Assembly (NCBI GenBank): GCA_964036155.1
Contig: OZ038422.1
Span: forward strand, 9,075,201-9,139,200
Length of the DNA: 64,000 bases
Direction of reading: 5' to 3'
Source: Diploscapter coronatus
Lineage: Eukaryota > Nematoda > Chromadorea > Rhabditida > Rhabditidae
The notes beneath the pieces are model-generated. The model saw only the letters and a list, made by a program, of their open reading frames with translations. It made no database searches and was not told where the DNA came from. Positions 29,262 to 54,771 of the stretch are shown here, piece after piece (position 1 is the stretch's first letter; each line of letters opens with the position of its first letter). Made by a program: the position numbers and the translations under genes.

Positions 29262-32127
29262 ATGAGTGATGAACCTATACCAACTTCTCCAAATCCTGCT
29301 TCCGAACACGTAAGTTGAAATTCCAATTAAATTTCATGTAATGAATTATTTTTTCTAGATGATAATATTTTATCAGAAAGTTTTAGCAACTACCATCATT
29401 TGCTGAAATGTTGGACGTTTCGCAGAAGAATATCATCAAAGGCCTATGGAATGTGGATGATTTATCTATTCCCGATAAGATCGATAGCATCGATGTGTTT
29501 TCGGACAAACTGTCATTAGAAGCAAGAAAGGAATATAGAAAGTGGCGTTTTCTAATGGATCGATCAAGGGTAAAACAAAATAAGCATTTTTTAATCAATA
29601 AGAAATGCAACGAAATTTTAGATGCCAAATTTCTACCATTTGCAGAATGATTATATTAAGAAAATTATCACTGCAATGCTCAAAGAGTCTACTGATTTAG
29701 GTAATGCAAATACAAATACATCTGAACACCACTATTTCATGAGTTTAGAAGAATTTGCTCGAACCATAATGAGCATAAAGTCATCGTTGAATAGCCCAGA
29801 TTCTTTCGACAAATGGATGAAGAATGAAGAAATCGAATTCGAGGAACCTCCAATTCCGGAAGATACGAAGAACGCATCAACTTCTCGATCATCACGACGT
29901 CCTTATGTAAGGTTGATTACGTTTAACGTTATGCTATACTATTTTTCACCATTTGGAAAGGTAGTCACAAATGGAAGTAGTTACATTTATTTTCCTTAGT
30001 AAAGTGGTGTTTTAGCATTTTGAAACTGTAAATAATTCATTACTAAAATAGAAGTGATAATTTCAGAAACGAAACGCAATGCCATTGGTTACCAATACAA
30101 TGACTAAATTACCCCGGAATATCAATAACTCGCAGATTGATGGAGACAATTCATTCGATAATTCGCATAAAATCTTATTTTATCGTAAGAAATTATGTTG
30201 AAAGCTAAGTAAGAGACTTTGAAACAATTCGTAATAATTTAGTTTGTTATCAAAATAATGATAATAGTGAAGGAAGAATATGCTTGTTCAATTCATCTAC
30301 CTGCTCAGTCGAAGAGATTACAAAATTCAACTATTATTATGAGTCATATGAAGTAGCAACTACACAGAATAAAGTAAATTCTTATGTTCGCTATTTTGAA
30401 TAATTTCTCAAATTTCAGATTTTTGCAATTGGCAGCAGATATTCATTTGAAATATATGACTTGAATACTCGACAAGTTTCAAGAGGTTTTATCAACAAAT
30501 CCATGTATGATCGATTCAAAGAATTTACAGGCCCAGATCCTCCTGAATGGCGTGAATATGCATCTGTCATTTATTTCAAAGACAAACTATATTATTTGGG
30601 TGGAAAAGATCCTAAAACAGAGGAAAAAACGAATCGAGTCGATGTAAGAAGATCGAATGAAAGTCCATCAAATGATTTATTCAGGTTTTAATAGATGGAA
30701 TATGGCAAATTGGAGCTGCTTTTCCTCTTTCAGTTATATTTCCTAAAACAATAACATGCGATGAAATTTTATACGGTCACATTATAGCATATTCATTATT
30801 GTAATCATGGATATTCAGTTATTGATGGTCATGACAATGGAAAGATATATCGGTTATCTGACGATGAACGGGAATGGATTGAAATTGGAGAGGTTCCAGA
30901 AAAACGACGCTCTTTCGGAGTTGCATCACTGAACGGAAGAATTTACATAACTGGAGGAAAGAAGTCTTTAATTTTGTATGATAAATAATGTATCATTATA
31001 TATTTAGTGGTGATGATGTATTCAAATCCTGTCTGTGTTTCGACCCCTCAGCTCCAGTTGATAGTCGAATTTCTCGAATCGCTTATATGAATCATGTAAG
31101 ATATCATCATTCGCTCATTGTTGCGAACGGGAAATTATATGCAATCGGAGGGTGAGCTGAGATTTTGCATACAGTGGTGCTCAAAAGTTTGGAAACACTC
31201 AAAATTTTTTCGAAAAACTGCCGCCAAGCAGCACAGAGACGTCGAAATCTAATATCCTTTGGCACATTAGTAGCCTAGTACTGGATGAACTAGCCTGCCA
31301 ATTTTTATCCAAATATTTTACTCCATTGTTAAGTTATGCTAATTTTCCTAGAAAACGCGTGTCCAAAAGTTTGGAAACACCATAGTAAAATCGTCAAACC
31401 TTAAGTATGGAAAATTTTTAAAAATATTATTTAAAAATTTTTCGAATAAGGATATTTGCAAACCGTCTTCTGGGTCTGAAACTTCGGTTATTTTGCCACA
31501 TTTCCTCAATTAATTCGTCTGCTAAAAAAATTCTATGAAGATATACAGACGATACAATTTTCGAATTTTCGTTAACTATGGAAATCTGTCAAAATTTGTC
31601 AAAAAAATTTTCAACCCATCACTATCTTTTCGTAAGAACGTTTTTGATCATCGAACGAATCGAAAATATATGTCAAAATAACCGAAGTTTCAGACCCAGA
31701 AGACGGCTTGCAAATATCCTTATTCGGAAAATTTTTAAATAATATTTTTAAAAATTTTCCATACTTAAGGTTTGACGATTTTACTATGGTGTTTCCAAAC
31801 TTTTGGACACGCGTTTTCTAGGAAAATTAGCATAACTTAACAATGGAGTAAAATATTTGGATAAAAATTGGCAGGCTAGTTCATCCAGTACTAGGCTACT
31901 AATGTGCCAAAGGATATTAGATTTCGACGTCTCTGTGCCGCTTGGCGGCAGTTTTTCGAAAAAATTTTGAGTGTTTCCAAACTTTTGAGCACCACTGTAT
32001 CTTTGTACGAAATATTTGTTAACTTTGATTTTACAGATTTTTTAATGGAAATGTTTGTAATTCAATCGAAGAATATGATCCACAAACGAATGAATGGCGT
32101 GAAGTCGGAGAAATTAACATAGAATAA
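29262..32127 (+). CDS. Chimeric kelch-repeat protein with novel N-terminus
   Basis: Exons 29262-29309, 29387-29569, 29646-29906, 30067-30184 encode about 203 residues not found in the sister copies. Exons 30243-30373, 30419-30485, 30531-30643, 30685-30775, 30819-30963, 31008-31151, 32037-32127 encode the kelch part; 463 residues in frame. The F-box is gone: the fourth exon ends KILFYR, matching only the last few codons of the F-box exon (RILFYR in the 33057 copy). The new N-terminus is charged (LPSFAEMLDVSQ, then LSLEARKEYRKWRFLMDRSR) and is not recognised; I see only a faint resemblance to nematode DUF148/SXP-RAL-2 proteins. A GT to TT change removed the sixth kelch donor; a donor 3 nt earlier keeps the frame. 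The 30486-30530 segment may be retained, since it is a 45 nt open stretch. The last intron holds a transposon. Confidence 0.75.
31172..31997. mobile_element. Tc1/mariner-type foldback element in the last kelch intron
   Basis: Begins CAGTGGTGCTCAAAAGTTTG and ends with its complement, flanked by TA on both sides (31170-31171 and 31998-31999): the TA target duplication and CAGTG ends of Tc1/mariner transposons. The two arms are about 330 bp each and nearly perfect complements around a roughly 165 bp centre. Each arm repeats the terminal motif CAAAAGTTTGGAAACAC internally (31182 and 31364 in the left arm). No transposase. It lies wholly within an intron that is about 49 nt in the other two copies. 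Confidence 0.93.
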
Positions 32128-33056
32128 AGCTCGATTATAATAATCTCATATTTCATATAGAAATTTAATCCAATAAAATATGAAATAATAGTTTAATTTC
32201 AATAAACATGATACAGATAACTCTCGAACACACCCAATAAAAACACTGACAAAATTGTAACCGAAATAAATATTCTTTAAAGTATTTTATTTCAAAAATT
32301 CTGTGACCAAATCCAATATTTATTTTATAGCAATTTAAATCCATTAATGAATTTCAAAGTAAATTCTTCCAAATATATAGCAAAAATAGTTAACCGATTT
32401 CTTGTGAACAGTTGTTGAACGTACTCAAAACATATTGTTCGTCAGCAGCATCAATGCTAGCGTATTTTTCTTATTTTCTCTTCTCAGTCAATCTCTTTTT
32501 CACCCTGACTGATGATAAGGCATTTTCTATCATTTTCATAGCATTAACCCATTTAATTTCAGCTCAATACCTTTCAATACTTGTTAAATTTATTTCATCG
32601 TTTTTCTTAATTAGAAATATCAATGCAAAAGTGTTTAAATAAACGTAAATTTTAATTTACAACCTCATTCGAAGGGAACAGCCTATACAATTAATATTCG
32701 AACTTCAATTACCTCTACTAACATTTTAACTTTAAAATTTATATTATTTGCATTTCTCTTTTTATTAATAAAAGGTTTAATTCCCAAGTTTGAGAGGCAA
32801 CTACCAATATACTATTGCGAATCATTGTCCGACAGCCCCTATATCTATCTCCAGCCAGATCTGTTACATATTTCAGCATGCATCTTCAAATTTTAGGAAT
32901 CGATATTTAATCTAATAAAAATTGCGAAGCATCAATTTAGTAGTTCCATTCTCCTTTCTTCAATGATCAATTTCAAACTCATTAATTGCAGACTTTCTCA
33001 TTCAATCAATACTCTTTTACTATTTATATATTTATTGTTTAGGTCTCTCAACAAAG
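32128..33056. other. Region between kelch copies 2 and 3
   Basis: Starts with a 3' UTR like those of the other copies. From about 32872 it matches the sequence upstream of copy 1 (from about 17024), so the duplicated unit includes a promoter region of about 190 bp. The middle is AT-rich with no supported gene. Confidence 0.55.
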
Positions 33057-34305
33057 ATGTTAACCAATTTACCGGTCGAAATTATATTGTTGATCTGCGA
33101 ATATCCCGAATCCAAAGATCTGGAGAAATTGGCCTGGACTAATAAACGGATGATGCAAATAACCAAGAAATATCTGCCGATAGTGCTTGTGCTTAGGGGG
33201 AGAATTTTATTCTATCGTAAGAAATTATATTGAAAACTAAGTAAGAGACTTCGAAACGATTCGTAATAATTTAGTTTATTATCCACCTAATGGAAGAATA
33301 TGCTTGTTCAATTCATATACCTTCTCAGCAAAAGAGGTTGCAAAATTCCACAATTGGTATTTGCCATATCAAGTAGCAGCTACACAGAATAAAGTAAATT
33401 CTTATGTTCGTTATTTTGAATAATTCCTTATACTTCAGATTTTTGGAATTGACAGCAGATATTCATTTGAAATATATGACTTGAATACTCGACAAATTTC
33501 AAGAGGTCTTATTAACAAATCCATAAGTGATCGATTCAAAGAATTTTACAGGCCCAGATTCTCCTGAATGGCGTGATGGTGCATCTATCGCCTACTTCAA
33601 AGACAAAGTGTATTATTTGGGTGGAAAAGATCCTAAAATACATCAAAACACGAATCGAGTTGATGTAAGAAGATCGAATGAAAGTCAATGAAATAATTTA
33701 TTCAGTTTTTAATAGATGGAATATGGCAAATTGGAGCTGCTTTTCCTCTTTGAGTTATATTTCCTCAAACAATAACATGCGATGGAATTTTATACGGTCA
33801 CATTATAGCATATTCGTTATTGTAATTATGGATATTCAGTTATTGATGGTTGGGGAAGTAGAAAGATATATCGATTATCAGACGACGAACGGGAATGGAT
33901 TGAAATCGGCAAAATTCCAGAACAACGAGGTTTATTCGGAGTTGCATCGCTAGATGGAAAAATTTACATAACTGGAGGATACTTGTCGTTAATTTTATAA
34001 TAAATAATGTATCATTATATATTTAGGCGTGGTGTATTTAAATCCTGTTTGTGTTTTGACCCCTCAGCTCCAGTTAGCAGTAAAATTTCTAAAATCGCTG
34101 ATATGAATTATGTAAGATATCATCATTCACTCATTGTCGCTAACGGGAAATTGTATGCGATCGGAGGGTGAGCTGAGACTTACATATCTTTATACGAAAT
34201 ATTTGCTAACTTAGATTTCAAAAAGATGGCTATTTAACAGATCCTTGTCATTCAATCGAGGAATACGATCCACAAGCGAATAAATGGCGTGAAGTCGGAA
34301 AATGA
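33057..34305 (+). pseudogene. F-box/kelch copy 3 with premature stop
   Basis: Exons 33057-33216, 33275-33393, 33439-33505, 33552-33664, 33706-33796, 33840-33987, 34027-34167, 34215-34305; 310 codons in frame with every splice signal kept. Codon 169 (33751-33753) is TGA where the sister copy at 30685 has TCA. The F-box (LPVEIILLICEYPESKDLEK) and first blade(s) would survive as a 168-residue product; the remaining blades are still open. With a single lesion and all splice sites intact, this is a very young pseudogene or a truncated functional protein. The last exon ends earlier than in copy 1 (WREVGK then stop). Confidence 0.8.
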
Positions 34306-35521
34306 ATATAAAATAAAGCTTGATTATAATAATCTCAGATTTTATATCGAAATTTTGTTCAATAAAATATGAAATAATTTAATTTCAATGCACATGATAC
34401 AGACAGCTCTCGAAGACATCCAGAAGTGATGTGGGAAAATTGTAATTGAAATAAATATTTATTAGAATGAAAACTTCTTATTTTCTCATTCTTCTGAACA
34501 TGTTGCATTTGAATGCGAGATGATATTTTGAATGGCATTCGAAATTGAGCAGATTATTGTCCAATTAATTTAACGTTTCGTTTTCAAGCAGTCTTATTTC
34601 TCGAAATTTTCGATTTTCATTTCCAAGGCCTTCCTAAAAATATTCGACACCTCACTTCTTATCATTTTCAAAGTTATTTCGATGAAAATGGATGGCCGTT
34701 TATTATTGATGAAATCCAGATATTATTTCGTGTTAAAAGAAAAAAGAATTCACCCTTCATACCAAAATGGAAGAAACCAAATCTTCAAAAATGTTCGAAA
34801 CCGAAGCCGACGTTTCGATCAGGCCTGTAGTGTAGCCAAAGATATGAATTTCTGAAGATGTGCTCGATCGCACCAACTTTTCATCGATTTTGAATTGTTT
34901 GGTGTTAATCTTTCAATCTTTTCACTGGCCAGAAAACTTTTGGCCATTTGCCTGACCCAGCGATTTTGTTTATCACTCTTTTTTTCTATTCTATTGTTCT
35001 TTGCCATTTTTCGATAGAGGGATGATATCATACTCTACTGTACCTAAAACTTTGTTCTTTCTATCGGACAGGGCAGAACATGACTGCTCTGTTATTTTTG
35101 TCCCATTCCTCAAGATGAGATAAATCTTCAAATTCGACTAAGGGTTCAAGTCAACTCGCATGGACGAAAATAGTGTATTCGCTAGCACCCGAGAAAGATA
35201 CCGGCAGGACAACATTCTTCTTTTCCGTGATCTGCATAGAAGACGACGATCTAAAAAGTAGAACGAAATGATTAGAAATACCGCGAAGCAAAATGAAGCA
35301 CAAGCCCCGCCCACATCGCCTCATTGATGCGCCGCACACTGGCTATTTCAATGTGGCGGGAGGGACTTTGCGCGCAGACAGGATTTTCCATTTTCGATGT
35401 TTTTTCGTATTTTCTTTGAATTTTTTTTTCCAAAATTATCAGAATTCTTATCATTCTAGTTGGTTCTAGAACTCCAGATGGCACTGACGATCTGCCTATT
35501 TCAAGCAAGTGCCTGAAAAAT
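34306..35521. other. Intergenic region upstream of SPT16
   Basis: Begins with a kelch-type 3' UTR. The rest has no supported gene. Several short overlapping open frames on the minus strand (35151-35913) run over the SPT16 promoter and are not conserved-looking. Confidence 0.5.
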
Positions 35522-35813
35522 TGATAAAGAAAAACGTCCTGAATTCACTTTTCCTTGCCTCACAAAATATCGATTTTGGGCTGTCATGTGGTTCTTTTTC
35601 GTTTCTTTTTCGAAAATCTTCAACAATGGGTCGGTCATTTGTCGACGAACTCTGTGCCGAGCTGTCGGTGCCCGATTTTCTCTCATTTCTCCTCTCAGAA
35701 TTCCCATTTTCCCGCTCTTCGTTTTCCATCGTATTTTCGAAAATATTTGTTGTTTTTCGCGTTGATCGATCGATATTTTCTGTATTGATTTATCGTTTGC
35801 AGGTTGACTTGGA
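35522..35813 (+). promoter_or_regulatory. SPT16 promoter and 5' UTR with leader intron acceptor
   Basis: Sequence directly upstream of the SPT16 ATG. TTTGCAG at 35796-35802, shortly before the ATG at 35814, looks like a splice acceptor, either of a leader intron or for trans-splicing. Bases 35522-35784 are duplicated at 28961-29221. Confidence 0.6.
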
Positions 35814-43048
<7,235 letters not shown>

Positions 43049-46000
43049 GCTGGTGAGCAAATTAGAAACTCACGAATAATTCAGCATGATTCCATTAAAA
43101 ATGAGTTTTCGGGATTTTTTTTTGCATTTTCCACTTATTATTTTTTCAAGTAAAACTAAATTTCATGAATTGAATGATTTGAAAATAAGTATGGAATCAT
43201 GTTTTGTGAGTTGGCTATTTCTGATGACCCTTTTTGACGGTCAACCTCGGACGACCCGGGGGCCGGATGCAAGATAATGATTCGGAACCCCCCTTCATTT
43301 GACTTCCTGATCACTCACTTCCACAGAACAACACACTCATTTCAAATAATCGCGTTTATTCCACTTGGTGCAGAGTGGTAACCACAATGAGATTGTGATC
43401 AGTGAGAACCGAGATGTTGGGGGGTAACTAATTTTGTGGAATGGGGATTCTGCCCGTACACCAAGTGAATTTTTAGCCTATGCATGACAAATCGAAATCT
43501 TCCGATTTCTTACTCAACTTTTGGAAAGTAAAATCGCCCAACTTTGAGTTTTCATCTTTTCAGATTCAGTTTCTCTTCGGCATCTCAGCCACAAATTCTC
43601 CAGTTCAACTACTCCAAAACTCATATCCACAACTTCAACACTTTTCCTGTCAAATTAAAGCCACCAACTCAAAATTATTTGATTTTCTCTTAAGTTAATT
43701 TCTCCTAAATTATTTATCGTTGATGATCTTAACCTTTTACCATATATTCTTATTGTTGTTTTTCTCGATTTTAAGTTTGAAAGATTTGGGTTTTCTTGCA
43801 GAAATGATCGAGTGAATAATTCCACGAAATATCTATTGAGTTAAAATTTTAAATCGTTTTTAGAGAATGGCTTGGAAATTCTGTCGGCATTGACAAATTT
43901 CCTGTCCATTTTTGATTTATCCATCTACTTTTTGATCCGAATAACCATGAATGCGTTAACGTTAAGACTTTTTATTTTTCTCGGTTATTTAGAAACCTCG
44001 CATAAAATGGAAAGGCAAAAATTTCTCATGACCTGAGGTTTCTAAATTGCCATTTACTCATTCTCCTGAAAAAATCTCCCAGGTTCAGCACAACTTCTTT
44101 AATTCAACGTCTTCTGCCATTTCTTATGGCAATTTATCATTATTTGTCGATTCACAGGGACTTCAAGTTTAAACGAAAAGAGGGTTTGTGAATTGGCAGT
44201 TTCAATTTTACCGCTAGTGCGTCGTGTTTTATCCTCCGTCCTCTATTGTTCTTTGTCGAATTCGAAGTAAAGGAATATTTTGAACGGTATTCATTATTGT
44301 TGACAGAAATGAATGCACAAATTTACACATGCAAGACGTGATAGTTTTTTCGCTCTTTGACATATTTCCTTGAAATCCTGAAGAAGAAAGTTGCACGTTT
44401 GATGTCATCGAAAATGGATAAATGTAGAGTGGAAATATTGTCGATGAACGATAGCTTGGAATAAAGCAAAAGGAGTGCGTTTCTTTCTCCACCCTCCTGT
44501 GAGCCATGGATCCCCTTGATTTGACGACAACCCATTGTCAATTTTGTTTTACTTTCTTTTTCAAGCTTTTAGGGATAATTGTATATAATTAATCAGGTAA
44601 TTTTTATCAATATCGATAAAGGAAGATTTTTATGACGAAAACCTCATTAATTTTGATCAAAGTATAGAAATGAAAGATAAAAGAACGCTAATGAATAAAT
44701 GTTTGTGCGTTTCGAGGCTCAAAAGAAAGAATGAGACACATGTCTTTTATTATATTCCAAGTGATTATTCATTGACAATAATATATTATTTAAACATGGA
44801 ATAACCTGAAATAAGAATTTGAACTTCTAATTGTAAAGAAATTCGATATGTTCGGCAGAAAATGTTTAGATCTTTAATAAAATAATGTTTTCAAAACCTC
44901 TCACCATTTGGTTCAAGGTTGGAAGATAAAAAATAATGATGATGTGCTATTCATCATCTTCAGTAATTCAAAATCATACAATCGATCTATACTGTTCAAA
45001 TTAGCAACTTTAGCAGAAAACAAAGCTGTTTTTGAATAATCTGCTAACCGATTAATAATCGTATCAAGGTGATTTTGATAAAAAGTTACTCAGCCACTGC
45101 TAATTTCGATTTCAACGAAAGGATTGCGGATCATACATTTGAACCTAAATGATACGACAATCCTAGCAAGTGTTGTGGAAAATTAGTCAAATTTCTGATT
45201 TAGAAAAAAAACGAGCAGGAATATATTGCTAATCATGAACGCTATAAAAGCCGACGTGGATTTAAATATGAAGAATTGGTTTTCTAGCGGCATACTTCCT
45301 ATTTAGAAATCTCAAAACATACGAAATAGGGTAATAATTCCTTGAAATGTTTTTTTTTTTTAAATATTATTTCTCATGTGTCGTAAACATCCTTGAGATT
45401 TTTATTTTTAGAAACACTTAATGTATATGGTGATTCAATTATTTATAAACGATTGAAATTGCCTTACAAAACATTCAATATGCTCTATTGTATTATTGTA
45501 GCCTAATTCACGAAACGCCCTAGTCTACAAGTCCCCTATATAAGATATGCCCTCTGTCTTCCGTGTTGTTAATTATTATTATTGACTATTAGTGTTCCTT
45601 ACCCCCTTGTGATTGTCAATTTGAACTGTTGGCTAATAAAGCTTGCGAACATTCACAGCCACAATACCATGACCTGGAGTCTAAGGTGTCATAAATGAAT
45701 TGTTTATTTTGATTCATCACACTTGTTATTGTCCATTTCTGGCTGAAGAGCCATTTCTAAAACTACCACTAGGTTGCCCGAACCTTAAAGGACGGAGTCA
45801 CTCTATAAGTGCAACTCGCGCCTATAGATACGCACCTTCGTTGTTACTTTGTTCATTAGCAGCTTTACCCACGCCTTGCCGTTCTCTCTCTCTCTTTGTA
45901 TCTGGTATTACTGTATTGAACGAGTGCTAGTCAGTAAGGGGTTCATAATATTCCGTATAGTGCGAGTTACTAGTAGAGAACTACAACTAAGGTCTTCTTA

Positions 46001-46122
46001 ACATCCCCCCACCCAAACACCCAATTTTTCGCCTGCACATAAGCGCTACATTTTTTCAAGATTCTCGGCTTACCTGATCTTAGGTTTCTCTTCTCTGAGT
46101 TTCTATTCCAAGTTCTTTCAGA
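43049..46122. other. Gene-poor region between SPT16 and the secreted-peptide gene
   Basis: About 3 kb, mostly AT-rich, with no supported gene. 43362-43370 and 43459-43467 (CACTTGGTG / CACCAAGTG) can form a stem in the presumed SPT16 3' UTR. A retrotransposon-like control region lies at 45496-45660. Confidence 0.45.
45496..45660 (+). mobile_element. Possible solo LTR
   Basis: Starts TGTAGCCTAATTCACG and has a TATA-like CTATATAAG at 45536. AATAAA (within CTAATAAAGC) follows at about 45636 and the segment ends near AACATTCACA. TATA, then AATAAA, then CA within 165 bp is the layout of a long terminal repeat. No second LTR, primer-binding site or target duplication was found. Confidence 0.25.
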
Positions 46123-46747
46123 ATGCTGAGCTTGAAAACCGTCGTCTTGGTCGCCGCTCTTTTCGCCGTCACAATTCAACTGGCTAGTGCAGACATCTTC
46201 TGTAATGATAAGGGTGTCTGTATTGGAGATGGGGGGCCCGGAGGTTTGAATTGTGCAAATTATAATACAGATTTAATATAACATCAGCCCCTCTAGTAGA
46301 TGTTTACCAAAAATCTCAGCGAATAGGCTGAGATTCGTCGGAAAGAAATTTCGATACGATCTAATAATTCTGCAGATAGAATAGCGGGAAAGACTGCAAA
46401 CATTAGTTTTGTTTTCTTTCTAACATCTAAGAGTCATTAGTCAACCTAGCTGAAAGATGTCAGAATGGTCGCTTGATCCCAATCGATTTTCAAAACTCCA
46501 GGAGAATAAGATTAGGAGATTAAAAAAAATCATGGATGCAAAAATTGCTGTACACATTTTGAAACTTTCACTCGCCATTGTAGTTAACTCAATTATGATT
46601 ATGATTTCAGACGATTCTGTTAAGTGCTCGGGCTGCCATTCGTGCACCTTCAAGAACTGCTGCCACGTCAGATTTACGAATCCGCGCACAACTTGCAATA
46701 TTCCTGGATGGAGATCTGATGCATACAATCTTTTCCATCAAAACTAA
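46123..46747 (+). CDS. Small secreted cysteine-rich protein
   Basis: Two exons, 46123-46243 and 46611-46747; 85 residues in frame. Residues 1-24 are a clear signal peptide (MLSLKTVVLVAALFAVTIQL, cleavage after ASA). The mature part is about 61 residues with eight cysteines: C-x5-C in exon 1, then C-x2-C-x2-C-x4-CC and a final C in exon 2. It ends NLFHQN. The ATG follows a TTTCAG, so the transcript may be trans-spliced there or have a leader intron. AATAAA occurs about 60 bp after the stop. The family is not recognised. The size and cysteine density fit a secreted effector, antimicrobial or structural peptide, but nothing distinguishes these. Confidence 0.7.
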
Positions 46748-47944
46748 ATCTCCATCTTCTCTTAATTAATTCTGAAAATGTTTCTTTTCTATTTTTACAT
46801 CACATTAAATAAATATGATTTCAGTTGGTGATGGAATATTGACACGTTTTAATATAAAGTTCTGAACTAAATAATTGACACCCGACATGATAAAGTGAGC
46901 ATTTTTCTTTGTAAGAAAGCAGTGAATATGAATTTGGAACTATTGTATTTGCGATATCACTTCGATGGTGAACAACAAAATTAGTGTGACTTGATAAATA
47001 ACTTTCATTCTGAAATTTTAGTTAAACATGATTTTCAACATAATCAAGAAAGACATAAAAATTACACTTCATATCGAATATGATATCTAAAATTTTACGA
47101 CATCGTACATTTTTTTCAGAGCATCTAAAAATTTTGCCATTTTCAATCTAAACAATTAGTATTTTTGTTGTTTTTTTGTCTGTGCATTCTGAGATCTGGT
47201 GATGTGATTATCGGATCGGGGTGCGGTTTTCAGCATTAGATTGACTGTTGCTCAAATTCTTACTAATGTTATCCAGAAGAAATTCCAAAAAAAATTACTC
47301 CTAATTCGACTAAATCTGAGTTTTTCAAACCAAGAGAATTGAAGATTTCATGATTGGAGGAAAGATAACAATAAAGAGATCGGAAAACTTCATCGAAAAA
47401 TCGAAGAGAAATAGTGGAAGAAGAAAGGAAATCGACAAAGTTACTCTAGATTTTTATTATTTACGTCTGTGTGTAGTTGTAGTTAGATTCAAGATCCAAT
47501 TTTAACATTATCTTTATTTTCAGAAAAATGCCCTAAAACAATCACAATCAACAATTATTGCCGTGTAGGCTAACGATTTTCGTTTAGCTGGGAAGAGTCT
47601 TGCGAGTGGAATTTTCTATAGAAACCTCGCAACTTTTCGTCGCAGCTCCACGATAAGAATTCAACAAATCAACAATATTTGACTTTCTTTTTGGAAGGTT
47701 CATCCGATTTAAAGGAATAAACGGGCAGTTTCCATTTGACAGAGAGACGGCGTATGCAACGGCAGCGATTCCCATTATCACTTTACGAAGTGACCTTTTG
47801 TCAAATGAGTATTTTACCAGTAAAGTCACTTTGCTCTATGATAAAAATCTGTCATTGCATAACCCATCAAATAGTAGTTGCCGAAATAATGGAATTAAAA
47901 AAAAGAACAACATTAGGTGAAATTTGGATTAAGTCTTTGACAAA
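46748..47944. other. Convergent intergenic region
   Basis: Lies between the secreted-protein gene and the 3' end of the AAA ATPase gene. AT-rich; no supported gene or strong repeat. Confidence 0.45.

Positions 47945-54771
<6,827 letters not shown>

Noticed and set aside
32412..32642. 76-codon hydrophobic open frame between kelch copies 2 and 3
   Set aside because: AT-rich low-complexity sequence, no signal or splice context, no homology recognised; probably chance.
43362..43467. CACTTGGTG / CACCAAGTG inverted pair downstream of SPT16
   Set aside because: Only nine bases with a long loop; too weak to call an element or terminator.
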